Assembly: GCF_014199415.1 (NCBI RefSeq) | Contig: NZ_JACIJN010000005.1 | Location: forward strand, 1-64,000 | Direction: 5' to 3' | DNA: 64,000 nt | From: Sphingomonas endophytica | GTDB taxonomy: Bacteria; Pseudomonadota; Alphaproteobacteria; Sphingomonadales; Sphingomonadaceae | Part shown: positions 42,099 to 52,815 of the stretch, piece by piece | How the letters are laid out: each line of letters begins with the position of its first letter | How positions within the stretch are numbered: position 1 is the first letter of the stretch | Program-made: the position numbers and the translations under genes | Notes under the pieces: model-generated | What the model was told of the DNA's origin: nothing | Databases searched by the model: none | Seen by the model: the letters and a program-made list of their open reading frames with translations, nothing else

Positions 42099-44231
42099 AT
42101 GAAACGCGCGGGTTTGTTGGCGACGACGATGATGCTGTCCATCGCGGCAACGCTGTCCGCCTGTCACGGCGATTACGGCAAGGCGCAGGTCGCCGCCGCG
42201 CCATCGCCGACGCCCAGCCCCTCGCCCACCCCGCTCGCCGCCACGCGGACGATCGTGTTCGTCTGGGACGGCCTGCGTCCCGACGACGTGAACGCCACCG
42301 ACACGCCGAACCTGTACAAGCTGCAACAGGACGGGGTGCAGTTTACCGACAACCACTCCACCTATCCGACGTTCACGATGATGAACGGCGCCAGCTTCGC
42401 GACCGGGTCGTTTCCGGCGACGACCGGCTTCTACGGCAACACCTTCTGGACCCCGCCGCAGGGTAGCGGCAACACGATCCCCGCGGGCAACAGCGCGTCG
42501 GGCAAGGCGGATTATGTCGCGCCGGTCTTTACCGAGGATTACGCGATCCTCGATACCCTCAACGGCTATTACGGCAACCAGCTGCTGCTGGTGAAGAGCC
42601 TGTTCGCGACCGCGCAGGCGGCGGGGATCACTACCGCCACGATCGGCAAGTCCGGCGCGGCCTATATTCAGGATCTGGGCCAGAACAGCCTGTTCGTCGA
42701 CGAGAACACGATACGCCCGCGCAGCCTCGTCACCGAATTGCAGGCCGCCAAGTTCGCGGTGCCGACCAACACGATCAAGACCTATGGCGACGTAACGCTC
42801 GCCGCCGCCAACGGCAACCCGACCGGACGCGCCGGCTATGCGACGTTCAACACCACCGCCTTCGACCCCGACGGCGCGTTGACCGTCACCGCGCGCGACT
42901 CCTCGGATGCGAGCGGCGCGCCCGAAGACGCCGCCAACAAATATATGATGTCGGTCTTCACCAGCTATATCCTGCCCAAGAAGAACCCGATGCTCTCGCT
43001 GATTTGGTTCCGCACGCCCGACAATGTCGAGCACGGCTATGGTCCCGGCACCGCAAATGTGAAGGCAGGGCTGAAGTCGCAGGATGCGCGATTGGGCGAG
43101 TTGCTCGCAGCGCTCAAGGCGCAGGGGCTCGACCAGACGACCAACGTCGTGATCGTCTCCGACCATGGCCATTCCACCGTTTCCGGACCCACCAGCCTCT
43201 ATCCGCTGCGTGCGATCAATCCGGCCGGCAACGGCGCGGCGGCGACGCTGAGCGGGATCAGCAACAGCGGCTTCTCCTTCTCGGGCGACGTGCGCACCGC
43301 CGACCTGCTGACCTATCGCGGGATCGCGGCCTTCGACGGCAGCGGCTGCACGACCAGCGCGATGTACGGCCTCCGCGCCGACGGCACGCCGACGGTGCCG
43401 GTGCGCAGCGACGCGACCGGCGCGCTGTGCGGCACGATCGACACCCGTTATCAGGCGATCAGCGCGACCCTCGCGAAGCCGGTCGCCAGCTTCAAGGTGC
43501 CAGCGCCCGGCACGCTGCCGGCCGACGGCGTCGTCGTGGCGGCAAACGGCGGATCGGACTACATCTACGTGCCCAACCACGATAAGGCGCTGGTGCAGAA
43601 GATCGTCGCGATCCTGCAGCGCCGCGAGGAATATGGCGCGATCTTCGTCGACAGCCGCTATGACAGCATTCCCGGCACCTTCGCGATGAAGGACATCAAC
43701 CTCGAAAACAGCGCCCGCAGCGGCAAGGGGCAGCCCGATATCGTCGTCTCGTTCAACTGGGACGAGAACACCATCGTGCAAGGCAAGCCAGGCATCGAAT
43801 TCGAGAGCGCCGGTGGGCAGCGGGGAATGCACGGCAGCTTCGGCATCACCGACGTCCACAACACGCTGATCGCCGCCGGGCCCAGCTTCCGCAAGAATCT
43901 CGTGGTCAGCGGGCCGAGCGGCAATGTCGACGTCGCGCCGACGATCGCGTGGCTGCTCGGCCTGTCGATGCCGCAAGCCGACGGCCGCGTGCTGAACGAG
44001 GCGCTGGTCAGCCCGCGCAGCACCACGGCCGCCGCGGTGACGCCACGCGTCATCAGCCCAGCGGTCAACGCCACCGGCTTGGCGTTCGAAACGCCGACCG
44101 ATCCGACCGGCGCGACGAAGGATGCCACGCGGACCGCCGGCACCTACACGATCCAGCTCGCGGTCAAGGACGTGACGGTCGACGGCAAGACGTATCACTA
44201 TTTCGACTATGCCCGTGCGATCCGCCGCTAA
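42099..44231 (+). CDS. Alkaline-phosphatase-superfamily phosphodiesterase (NPP-like) lipoprotein
   Basis: 710 aa. Lipoprotein signal with lipobox LSAC near residue 23-26, then a Pro/Ser linker. Type I phosphodiesterase/nucleotide pyrophosphatase domain: TIVFVWDGLRPDD (metal Asp), STYPTFTMMNG (nucleophile Thr position), FRTPDNVEHGYGPG, IVSDHGHST (metal Asp-His) and RGMHGSFGITDVHN (metal His). There is no Cys for formylglycine, so it is not a sulfatase. GGGGGCACGAG precedes the ATG. It would cut phosphodiesters or phosphonates outside the cell or in the periplasm. Overlaps the next gene by 23 bases. Confidence 0.88.
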   Translation: MKRAGLLATTMMLSIAATLSACHGDYGKAQVAAAPSPTPSPSPTPLAATRTIVFVWDGLRPDDVNATDTPNLYKLQQDGVQFTDNHSTYPTFTMMNGASFATGSFPATTGFYGNTFWTPPQGSGNTIPAGNSASGKADYVAPVFTEDYAILDTLNGYYGNQLLLVKSLFATAQAAGITTATIGKSGAAYIQDLGQNSLFVDENTIRPRSLVTELQAAKFAVPTNTIKTYGDVTLAAANGNPTGRAGYATFNTTAFDPDGALTVTARDSSDASGAPEDAANKYMMSVFTSYILPKKNPMLSLIWFRTPDNVEHGYGPGTANVKAGLKSQDARLGELLAALKAQGLDQTTNVVIVSDHGHSTVSGPTSLYPLRAINPAGNGAAATLSGISNSGFSFSGDVRTADLLTYRGIAAFDGSGCTTSAMYGLRADGTPTVPVRSDATGALCGTIDTRYQAISATLAKPVASFKVPAPGTLPADGVVVAANGGSDYIYVPNHDKALVQKIVAILQRREEYGAIFVDSRYDSIPGTFAMKDINLENSARSGKGQPDIVVSFNWDENTIVQGKPGIEFESAGGQRGMHGSFGITDVHNTLIAAGPSFRKNLVVSGPSGNVDVAPTIAWLLGLSMPQADGRVLNEALVSPRSTTAAAVTPRVISPAVNATGLAFETPTDPTGATKDATRTAGTYTIQLAVKDVTVDGKTYHYFDYARAIRR

Positions 44232-44898
44232 GCGGGGCACGGTCGTCCTCGCGTCGGCGGTGGTGGTGGCGGCACTGCCCACCACCGCCGGCACCGCCGC
44301 GGGTGCCGTGGCGGCGCCGCGCTTCGATCAGGCGTTCACGACGAATGCGGCCCCTGCGCATTTCCACGCACGGGTCACGTACCGGGCGCGCGACGGTGTC
44401 CACCGGATCGAGCTGTGGCGCGACGGCGCGGTGCGGCTGCGGCGCGACACCGATGGCCGGCTGGTCACGATCGCTACGCGGCGCAACCCGCGCCGCCCCG
44501 AGTTCCGGCTGGACCTCCTCGACCGTCGCCGCCACCTGCACACGATCGTCGACCGGACCAGCCTGTATCAGGTCGGTCATTTCACCGACTGGGACGATCT
44601 GGCGTTCGGGATGCGCCGGCCGGCCGGGCGCTATCGGCTGACCGCACTGGCGAACGGCGGTGGCGCGACGACCCCGCTCGCGCCGTGCCGCTGGTTCGCG
44701 CTCGACAGCGACGGTCGACGGACGCGGATCTGCTGGAGCCGCGAACAGGCTTTTCCGATGCTGATGCTGGATGGCGCCGGCAGGGAGATCTGGCGGGTCA
44801 CGGCGCTCGACGATGACGCTCCGTCGGCGTCGCTGTTCCGGCCCGATGCGCAGGGCTATATCGTCACCAACGCGGCTCGCGACATCGCGGGCGATTGA
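44209..44898 (+). CDS. Hypothetical exported protein
   Basis: 229 aa. Signal peptide about 1-36 (VVLASAVVVAALPTTAG). The rest is beta-rich with charged pairs (GVHRIELWRDGAVRLRRDTD; RHLHTIVDRTSLYQVGHFTD) and resembles outer-membrane lipoprotein-sorting or DUF2092-like beta folds only in style. Overlap with the preceding phosphodiesterase means they are co-translated and probably work together. Two Cys in PCRWFALDSDGRRTRICW may form a disulfide. Family not recognised. Confidence 0.65.
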   Translation: MPVRSAAKRGTVVLASAVVVAALPTTAGTAAGAVAAPRFDQAFTTNAAPAHFHARVTYRARDGVHRIELWRDGAVRLRRDTDGRLVTIATRRNPRRPEFRLDLLDRRRHLHTIVDRTSLYQVGHFTDWDDLAFGMRRPAGRYRLTALANGGGATTPLAPCRWFALDSDGRRTRICWSREQAFPMLMLDGAGREIWRVTALDDDAPSASLFRPDAQGYIVTNAARDIAGD

Positions 44899-44924
44899 GC
44901 CGGCCGATGCCCTGATGCTTTTGC

Positions 44925-44945
44925 CACCCGGGCTTCTCCCGGGTG
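44925..44945 (+). terminator. Rho-independent terminator
   Basis: An 8-bp GC stem (CACCCGGG/CCCGGGTG) with loop CTTCT, followed by ACATTTTCTTTCC. It is 27 bases after the stop at 44898, ending the phosphodiesterase operon. Confidence 0.75.
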
Positions 44946-45186
44946 ACATTTTCTTTCCGTCCGTCCCGCGCGCGCAAGAGCCCGGACCAAGTCCGGACAC
45001 GCGCACCTCCCCGCCCCGCGCTTTTGCCGTGATGGCCGATTGACACCGCGCAGAGGCGCGTGCGAGCAATAATACCAGAACATTACAAATTGCTCTTCGG
45101 GGAAGACCAATTCGTGCCGAGACCGCGACGCCCGACAAGGATCGTGTCGGACCGGGTGGTGGCGCATCCGAAAGGGAGGAAGTGAG

Positions 45187-45228
45187 ATGGCCAGCTCGAT
45201 CGACGATGCCGCGTGGGATGTGCTGTGA
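45187..45228 (+). CDS. 13-codon leader ORF coupled to GH89 start
   Basis: ATG at 45187 follows a strong GGGAGG site at proper spacing and reads MASSIDDAAWDVL, then TGA. The TGA overlaps the GTG start of the GH89 gene as GTGA. The GH89 GTG itself has no good ribosome site, so translation probably enters through this leader. It could be a coupling device, an attenuation leader, or the remnant of a deleted upstream gene. Confidence 0.5.
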   Translation: MASSIDDAAWDVL

Positions 45229-47489
45229 CGAGGCGGCATGCCACCGCATTGCTCGCCGGACTGCTGCTTGCGACCCCGGCCGCGTCGCAGACCGCCGCCG
45301 ATGCGCACGCCGCGCTCGCACGGCTCGGAGTCGCGTCACCGAACGTGACGGTGACGCTCATTTCCGCGACGGATGCGCGCTACAGGGTGCAAACGGCGCG
45401 CGATCGCGTCACCGTCACCGCTTCTTCGCCGGTTGCGGCGGTCCGCGGCGTCACCGCAGCGCTCGGCAAACAGGGCCGGTTTCACGCTTCATGGGAAGGC
45501 AACCGCGTCGGTACGCTCACCGGGCTAACCACGCAGGACAGCGGATGGGTGACCTCACCATTCGGTTTCCGCGCCTATCTGAATACCTGCACCTACGGTT
45601 ACACGACCCCGTGGTGGAACTGGGCGCGTTGGGAGCGCGAAATCGACCTGATGGCGGTGCACGGTGTCGACATGCCGCTCGCGATGGAGGGTCAGGAATT
45701 CATCTGGCGCGCTTTGTGGCGCGAACAGGGGCTGCATGAGGCGCAGCTCGGGCAATTATTTGCAGGCGCACCGTTTTTGCCGTGGGAGCGGATGGGCAAT
45801 ATGGCGGGCTATCGCGCGCCATTGTCGTCCAACTGGATCGAGAAGAAGCGCGTCCTGCAAAAGCAGATTCTTGCGCGGGTGCGCGCGCTGGGCATGACCC
45901 CGATCCTGCCCGCCTTCGCGGGTTATGTGCCCGAGGCGTTCGCAAAGGCGCATCCCGAGGCCCGCATCTACCGGATGCGCGAATGGGAGGGTTTTCCGGG
46001 CACTTACTGGCTCGACCCATCCGACCCGCTCTTTGCGAAACTGGCCGCGCGCTTCCTGAAGCTCTACACCGCCGAATATGGCCCCGGCCGTTATTATCTC
46101 GCCGACGCGTTCAACGAGATGGTGCCCCCGATCGCCGACGACGGCAGCGACACCGCGCATGCCAGCTACGGCGACAGCACCGCCAACACCGCCGCCACGC
46201 GCGCCGCCGCGCTGCCGCCGACGGTTCGGGACGCGCGGCTCGCCGCTTACGGCAAGCGGCTCTACGCCTCGATCGCCGACGCGCAACCGGGTGCCACCTG
46301 GGTGATGCAAGGCTGGCTGTTTGGCGCCGACAAGGAATTCTGGACGCGTGACGCCATCGCCGCCTTTCTGCGCGATGTCCCCGACCAGCGGATGCTGATC
46401 CTCGACATCGGCAACGATCGCTATCCGGGCATCTGGAAGCAAACCAACGGCTTCGACGGCAAGGACTGGATCTACGGCTACGTCCACAATTACGGGGGCA
46501 GCAACCCGATCTATGGCGCGCCCGATTTCTACCGCCGCGACATCGCCGCGCTGCTCGCCGATCCGGCGCGCGGGCGGGTACGCGGGTTCGGAATGTTCCC
46601 GGAAGGATTGCACAACAACAGCCTCGCTTATGATTATGCGTTCGACGCCGCCTGGCCGGGCGGCGACATGGCGCTCGGTCCGTGGCTCGATCGCTACGCC
46701 CACGCGCGCTACGGGCAGAGCGACGAGGCGCTGGTCGCAGCCTGGCGGGACGTGGTCGCCGGTGTCTATGACGTGCGCTACTGGACATCGCGCTGGTGGA
46801 ACCAGCGCGCGGGCGCCTATCTGTTCTTCAAGCGCCCGTCGGCGGATGCGCCCACCTATCCGGCCAGCCCCGGCGACCGCGTCAAGGCCCGCGCCGGGAT
46901 CGAAGCGTTGCTCGGGCTGGCCGACCGCCATCGCGACAGCACCCTGTTCCGCTACGATCTGGTCGACCTTGTCCGGCACGAGGCAAGCCTGGCGCTCGAC
47001 GATCACCTCAAGGCAGCGGTCGCGGCCTATCAGCGCGGCGACGTTGCCGCCGGCGACCGCGCGGCCGCGCGCATCACATCACTGGCGCGGGCGATCGATC
47101 AGCTGATCGGCGGGCAGCAGGAGACGCTCGCGAGCTGGATCGCCGACGCGCGCGCGTACGGCGACACCCCGACGGAGCGCCGCCGCTTTGAGGAGGATGC
47201 CAAGGCGCAGGTGACGGTCTGGGGCGGCGCCGGGCATCTCGGTGATTATGCGTCAAAGGCATGGGCGGGGCTCTATGCGGATTATTACCTGCCGCGCTGG
47301 ACGATGTATCTCTCCGAAGCGCGCGCGGCGGCGCGTGCCGGGCGACCGGTCGATGATGCGGCGTTCCTCAAGCGACTGCACGCGTGGGAGATGCACTGGG
47401 TCGCCGACGGCCGCAGCTATCGCGCCGCCGCGCCCGCCGACGCAGTCGGTGCCGCGCGCGCGGTGATGGCGCAGGTCGCGCAGCCGTGA
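45225..47489 (+). CDS. Alpha-N-acetylglucosaminidase (GH89, NAGLU-like)
   Basis: 754 aa from the GTG at 45225 (45213 is possible). Signal peptide ends near PAASQ. All three NAGLU regions are present: N-terminal small domain, the TIM barrel with YLNTCTYGYTTPWWNWARWE, VDMPLAMEGQEFIWR, the ADAFNEM glutamate (acid/base candidate) and GMFPEGLHNN (nucleophile candidate), and the all-helical C-terminal domain with LWRE- and WGGAGHLGDYASKAW. It removes terminal alpha-GlcNAc, as in heparan sulfate or mucin-type glycans. The next gene overlaps by GTGA and encodes an HGSNAT-like acetyltransferase. Confidence 0.92.
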   Translation: MTRRHATALLAGLLLATPAASQTAADAHAALARLGVASPNVTVTLISATDARYRVQTARDRVTVTASSPVAAVRGVTAALGKQGRFHASWEGNRVGTLTGLTTQDSGWVTSPFGFRAYLNTCTYGYTTPWWNWARWEREIDLMAVHGVDMPLAMEGQEFIWRALWREQGLHEAQLGQLFAGAPFLPWERMGNMAGYRAPLSSNWIEKKRVLQKQILARVRALGMTPILPAFAGYVPEAFAKAHPEARIYRMREWEGFPGTYWLDPSDPLFAKLAARFLKLYTAEYGPGRYYLADAFNEMVPPIADDGSDTAHASYGDSTANTAATRAAALPPTVRDARLAAYGKRLYASIADAQPGATWVMQGWLFGADKEFWTRDAIAAFLRDVPDQRMLILDIGNDRYPGIWKQTNGFDGKDWIYGYVHNYGGSNPIYGAPDFYRRDIAALLADPARGRVRGFGMFPEGLHNNSLAYDYAFDAAWPGGDMALGPWLDRYAHARYGQSDEALVAAWRDVVAGVYDVRYWTSRWWNQRAGAYLFFKRPSADAPTYPASPGDRVKARAGIEALLGLADRHRDSTLFRYDLVDLVRHEASLALDDHLKAAVAAYQRGDVAAGDRAAARITSLARAIDQLIGGQQETLASWIADARAYGDTPTERRRFEEDAKAQVTVWGGAGHLGDYASKAWAGLYADYYLPRWTMYLSEARAAARAGRPVDDAAFLKRLHAWEMHWVADGRSYRAAAPADAVGAARAVMAQVAQP

Positions 47490-48610
47490 CCGTCGTTGCG
47501 CGGGCCGAGCGCTTCGCCTCGCTCGACATGTTCCGGGGAGCGACGATCTTCCTGATGATCGTCGTCAACACCGCGGGTGCGGGGCAGCCGTTTACGCAAC
47601 TCGTCCATGCGCCGTGGATCGGCTTCACCCTCGCCGATCTCGTGTACCCGTCGTTCCTGTTCGCGGTCGGCAATGCGATGAGCTTTGCGCTGACCCGGCC
47701 GATGGCGGAGCGCACGTTCCTGCGCCGGATTTTCAAGCGCGCGCTGCTGATCTTCCTGCTCGGATTTCTGATGTATTGGTATCCGTTCGTCGCGCGCGCC
47801 GCGGATGGCAGCTGGGCGATCAAGCCGCTCGCCGAGACGCGCGTCACCGGGGTGTTGCAACGGATCGCGCTTTGTTACCTTCTTGCCGGGCTGCTCGCGC
47901 GCTATCTGTCGCCGCGCTGGCTCTTGGCGGCCGCGATCGCGCTGCTCTCTGCGCATTGGGCGATCCTCGTCGGGATGAGCCCGCCCGGCGAGGCGTTCGG
48001 GCGGTATCGCAATTCCGGGACGCTGCTCGACTTGTGGCTGATCGGCCCCGACCATCTGTATCGCAAGGACCAAGGCTTCGATCCCGAAGGCCTGCTCGGC
48101 ACGCTGCCAGCGACCGTCAACGTCATTGCCGGCTATCTCGCGGGCGTTGCGATCCAGCGCTGGGGAAAGCACGCGGCGACCGTCAAACGGATGGCGCTGA
48201 TCGGCGCGGGCCTGGTCATCGCCGCGCTGCTGCTCGCACCCGTGCTGCCGGTCGCGAAGAAATTGTGGACCGGGTCGTTCGTGCTGCTGACGGTCGGGCT
48301 CGACATGATCCTGCTCGGCGCGGTGATCGGGGCCGTCGAGGTGAAGGGTGTACGTGTCGGGCGCGCTTTCCTGCAGATGCTCGGGCGCAATCCGCTCGCG
48401 ATCTATCTGTTTTCGGAACTCCTCGTTGTAACGATGGAGTTGATCCGCATCCGGCCCGGCGTCGGCCTGTATCGCTGGATCGGCGAGACATGGTTTCAGG
48501 CACTCGCGCCCGGCTCAATCGGATCGTTGCTGTGTGCGCTCGCCTATACGTTGCTGTGCTGCTGGTTCGGCCGTGCGCTCGACCGCCGGGGCATCATCCT
48601 GAAGGTGTAA
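47486..48610 (+). CDS. HGSNAT/NagX-like membrane acyltransferase family protein
   Basis: 374 aa from a GTG overlapping the GH89 stop. About ten membrane helices. Opening FASLDMFRGATIFLMIVVN and then HAPWIGFTLADLVYPSFLF, with the conserved His, are hallmarks of the heparan-alpha-glucosaminide N-acetyltransferase/DUF5009 family (human HGSNAT, bacterial NagX). In lysosomes HGSNAT acetylates terminal glucosamine so that NAGLU can remove it; here the same two activities are translationally coupled. In some bacteria NagX-like proteins accompany GlcNAc transport; a transport role is the alternative. Confidence 0.85.
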   Translation: MTVVARAERFASLDMFRGATIFLMIVVNTAGAGQPFTQLVHAPWIGFTLADLVYPSFLFAVGNAMSFALTRPMAERTFLRRIFKRALLIFLLGFLMYWYPFVARAADGSWAIKPLAETRVTGVLQRIALCYLLAGLLARYLSPRWLLAAAIALLSAHWAILVGMSPPGEAFGRYRNSGTLLDLWLIGPDHLYRKDQGFDPEGLLGTLPATVNVIAGYLAGVAIQRWGKHAATVKRMALIGAGLVIAALLLAPVLPVAKKLWTGSFVLLTVGLDMILLGAVIGAVEVKGVRVGRAFLQMLGRNPLAIYLFSELLVVTMELIRIRPGVGLYRWIGETWFQALAPGSIGSLLCALAYTLLCCWFGRALDRRGIILKV

Positions 48611-48624
48611 GGGGTCGAAACGGA

Positions 48625-48660
48625 CGACGCCCGCCCCGGTCGAAACCGGGACGGGCGTCG
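48625..48660. terminator. Bidirectional hairpin terminator
   Basis: A stem of 16 positions with one mismatch (CGACGCCCG... pairing with ...CGGGCGTCG) around the loop CGAA. It sits between the convergent HGSNAT-like and TonB receptor genes and can end both transcripts. No clear T-run on the plus strand. Confidence 0.7.
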
Positions 48661-48680
48661 CGTGAACGCTACGCAGTGCG

Positions 48681-51170
<2,490 letters not shown>

Positions 51171-51384
51171 GTTGACGATCCCCTTTCGGCCGGCTGGCCT
51201 GACGAGGCGCGTCTAGTTTGATTCGACTGCAAGCTTGTGACGCAACGATGACAGTTTCCTCTGAAGAAACTTCACGTTCGTTTCATCTTAACGTCTTTGC
51301 GTGACGTCGCCGATGACACGGCGATGCAACCCGCGACCTTATGATGGACCGCGATTTATTTCCCCTGTCCTATTGAAGCTACGG

Positions 51385-52815
51385 CTATTTCGGCGCAGCG
51401 ACCCGCCCACCCACGGCCGCGAACAGCGCGACCGTATCGGTCAAACGTGCCGCGCGCGCCTGCACCAGCTGCGCGCGCGCCTGCGCGTCGGCGGCGCTGG
51501 CGTTGAGCAACGCCAGCGTGTCGATATCGCCCAGCGCCAGCCGTCGCCGCGCAAAGGTCAGCGCCTGGTTCGACGCATCCGCGGCGCGGGTTGCGGCGTC
51601 GAGCGCGACGCCATCGGTGGACAGCCCGGTGAGCGCGTCGGACACATCGCCGAACGCGGTCAGCACGGCACTGCGATATCCCGCTTTGGCGGCGTCCAGC
51701 GCGGCTTCGGCGGCGCGTTGCTGATGGCGCAATTGCCCGGCGTGGAACAGCGGCTGGGTGATGCCGCCGAGCAGCGTCCAGAAGGGGTTGCCGTCTTTGA
51801 ACATGTCTCCGAAGCGCTGCGCCGAACCGCCGGCATTGGCGCTGAGCGTGATCGAGGGGAGCCGCGCGGCGATCGCCGTCTGGACATCCGCGCCCGCGCC
51901 CTCAAGCTGCGCACGCGCCGCCTGCACGTCGGGACGCTGCGCGACGAGGTCGGACGGGAGCACCGCGGGCAATTGCGTGGGCAGCGACAATTGCGCGAGT
52001 GTCGGCAGGTCGGGCAAGGCCTCGCCGGCCGCACGGCCCAGCAATGCCGCGATCACAACGCGTTGATGCGCCTCCTGCCGGACCAGCGCGGGGAGCGCGC
52101 CCTCGGCGGCGGCAAGCGCGGTTTGTTGCGTGACCACATCTGCAGCCCCGACCGCGCCGAGGCGCTGGCGGAGTTGCAGGCGATCGAGGATGTCGCGGTT
52201 GACGGTCACCGCGGTGCGCGCCGCCTCCAGCTGGTCGGCGAGCGCCGCGCGCTGGATTACCGCCTGCACCAAGTTACTGACAACGCTGGTTCTTGCCGCG
52301 TCCAATCGGCTGCGCTGGACGGCGGCCTGGGCGCGGGCGGAGCGGATGCGGCTGCGGGTGCCGCCGAAGGCGTCGAGCGTGTAGCTGACGCTCACCTGCG
52401 CGGTGTGGAGCGTATAGAGCTGCTGGTTCTGATTCGCGATCACCGGCGAGATCGAGTCAGAAACCCGTGCCCTTTCCACCTGATAGCTGGCGTCGGCCTG
52501 CGGCAGCAACGCCCCGCCCGCCGCGCGCGCCTGCTCCGCGGCCTGCCGCAAGGAGGCGTCGGCGGTGGCGATGTCGTTGTTGTGGCGGAGCGCTTCGGTG
52601 ACCAGACTGTCGAGTTGCGGACTGGCAAATGCCGTCCACCATGCCGCCGGGGACGCGGTTGCGGGCGAAAATACCTGCCCCGGTGCGCTTTCCGGGGTGA
52701 TCGGCGCGGGTACGGTCGCCGCCGGGAGCGCGATATGCGGGTCCAGATCACGGGGACCGACCGTGCACGCCGCCATCGCGGTGCAGCCGAGCAGCAGAGC
52801 GAGCGTGCGGGTCAT
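51385..52815 (-). CDS. NodT/CusC-type outer-membrane efflux lipoprotein
   Basis: 476 aa. Lipobox CTAMAAC near residue 11-17, then two TolC-family repeats (WWTAFASPQLDSLVTEALRH; NPFWTLLGGITQPLFHAGQL). Overlaps the RND pump gene stop by ATGA. It is the outer-membrane channel of the metal efflux system encoded upstream. The C-terminus ends VGGRVAAPK. Bases 51171-51384 hold the receptor promoter region and nothing else I can name. Confidence 0.9.
   Translation of the reverse strand: MTRTLALLLGCTAMAACTVGPRDLDPHIALPAATVPAPITPESAPGQVFSPATASPAAWWTAFASPQLDSLVTEALRHNNDIATADASLRQAAEQARAAGGALLPQADASYQVERARVSDSISPVIANQNQQLYTLHTAQVSVSYTLDAFGGTRSRIRSARAQAAVQRSRLDAARTSVVSNLVQAVIQRAALADQLEAARTAVTVNRDILDRLQLRQRLGAVGAADVVTQQTALAAAEGALPALVRQEAHQRVVIAALLGRAAGEALPDLPTLAQLSLPTQLPAVLPSDLVAQRPDVQAARAQLEGAGADVQTAIAARLPSITLSANAGGSAQRFGDMFKDGNPFWTLLGGITQPLFHAGQLRHQQRAAEAALDAAKAGYRSAVLTAFGDVSDALTGLSTDGVALDAATRAADASNQALTFARRRLALGDIDTLALLNASAADAQARAQLVQARAARLTDTVALFAAVGGRVAAPK

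Noticed and set aside
42099..44231. Alkaline-phosphatase-fold lipoprotein as the sulfatase client of the nearby FGE
   Set aside because: The nucleophile region reads STYPTFTMMNG with Thr and no C-x-P-x-R motif, so no formylglycine site exists.
42072..44294. 740-residue minus-strand open frame
   Set aside because: Antisense to the phosphodiesterase lipoprotein, which has a lipobox and full active site.
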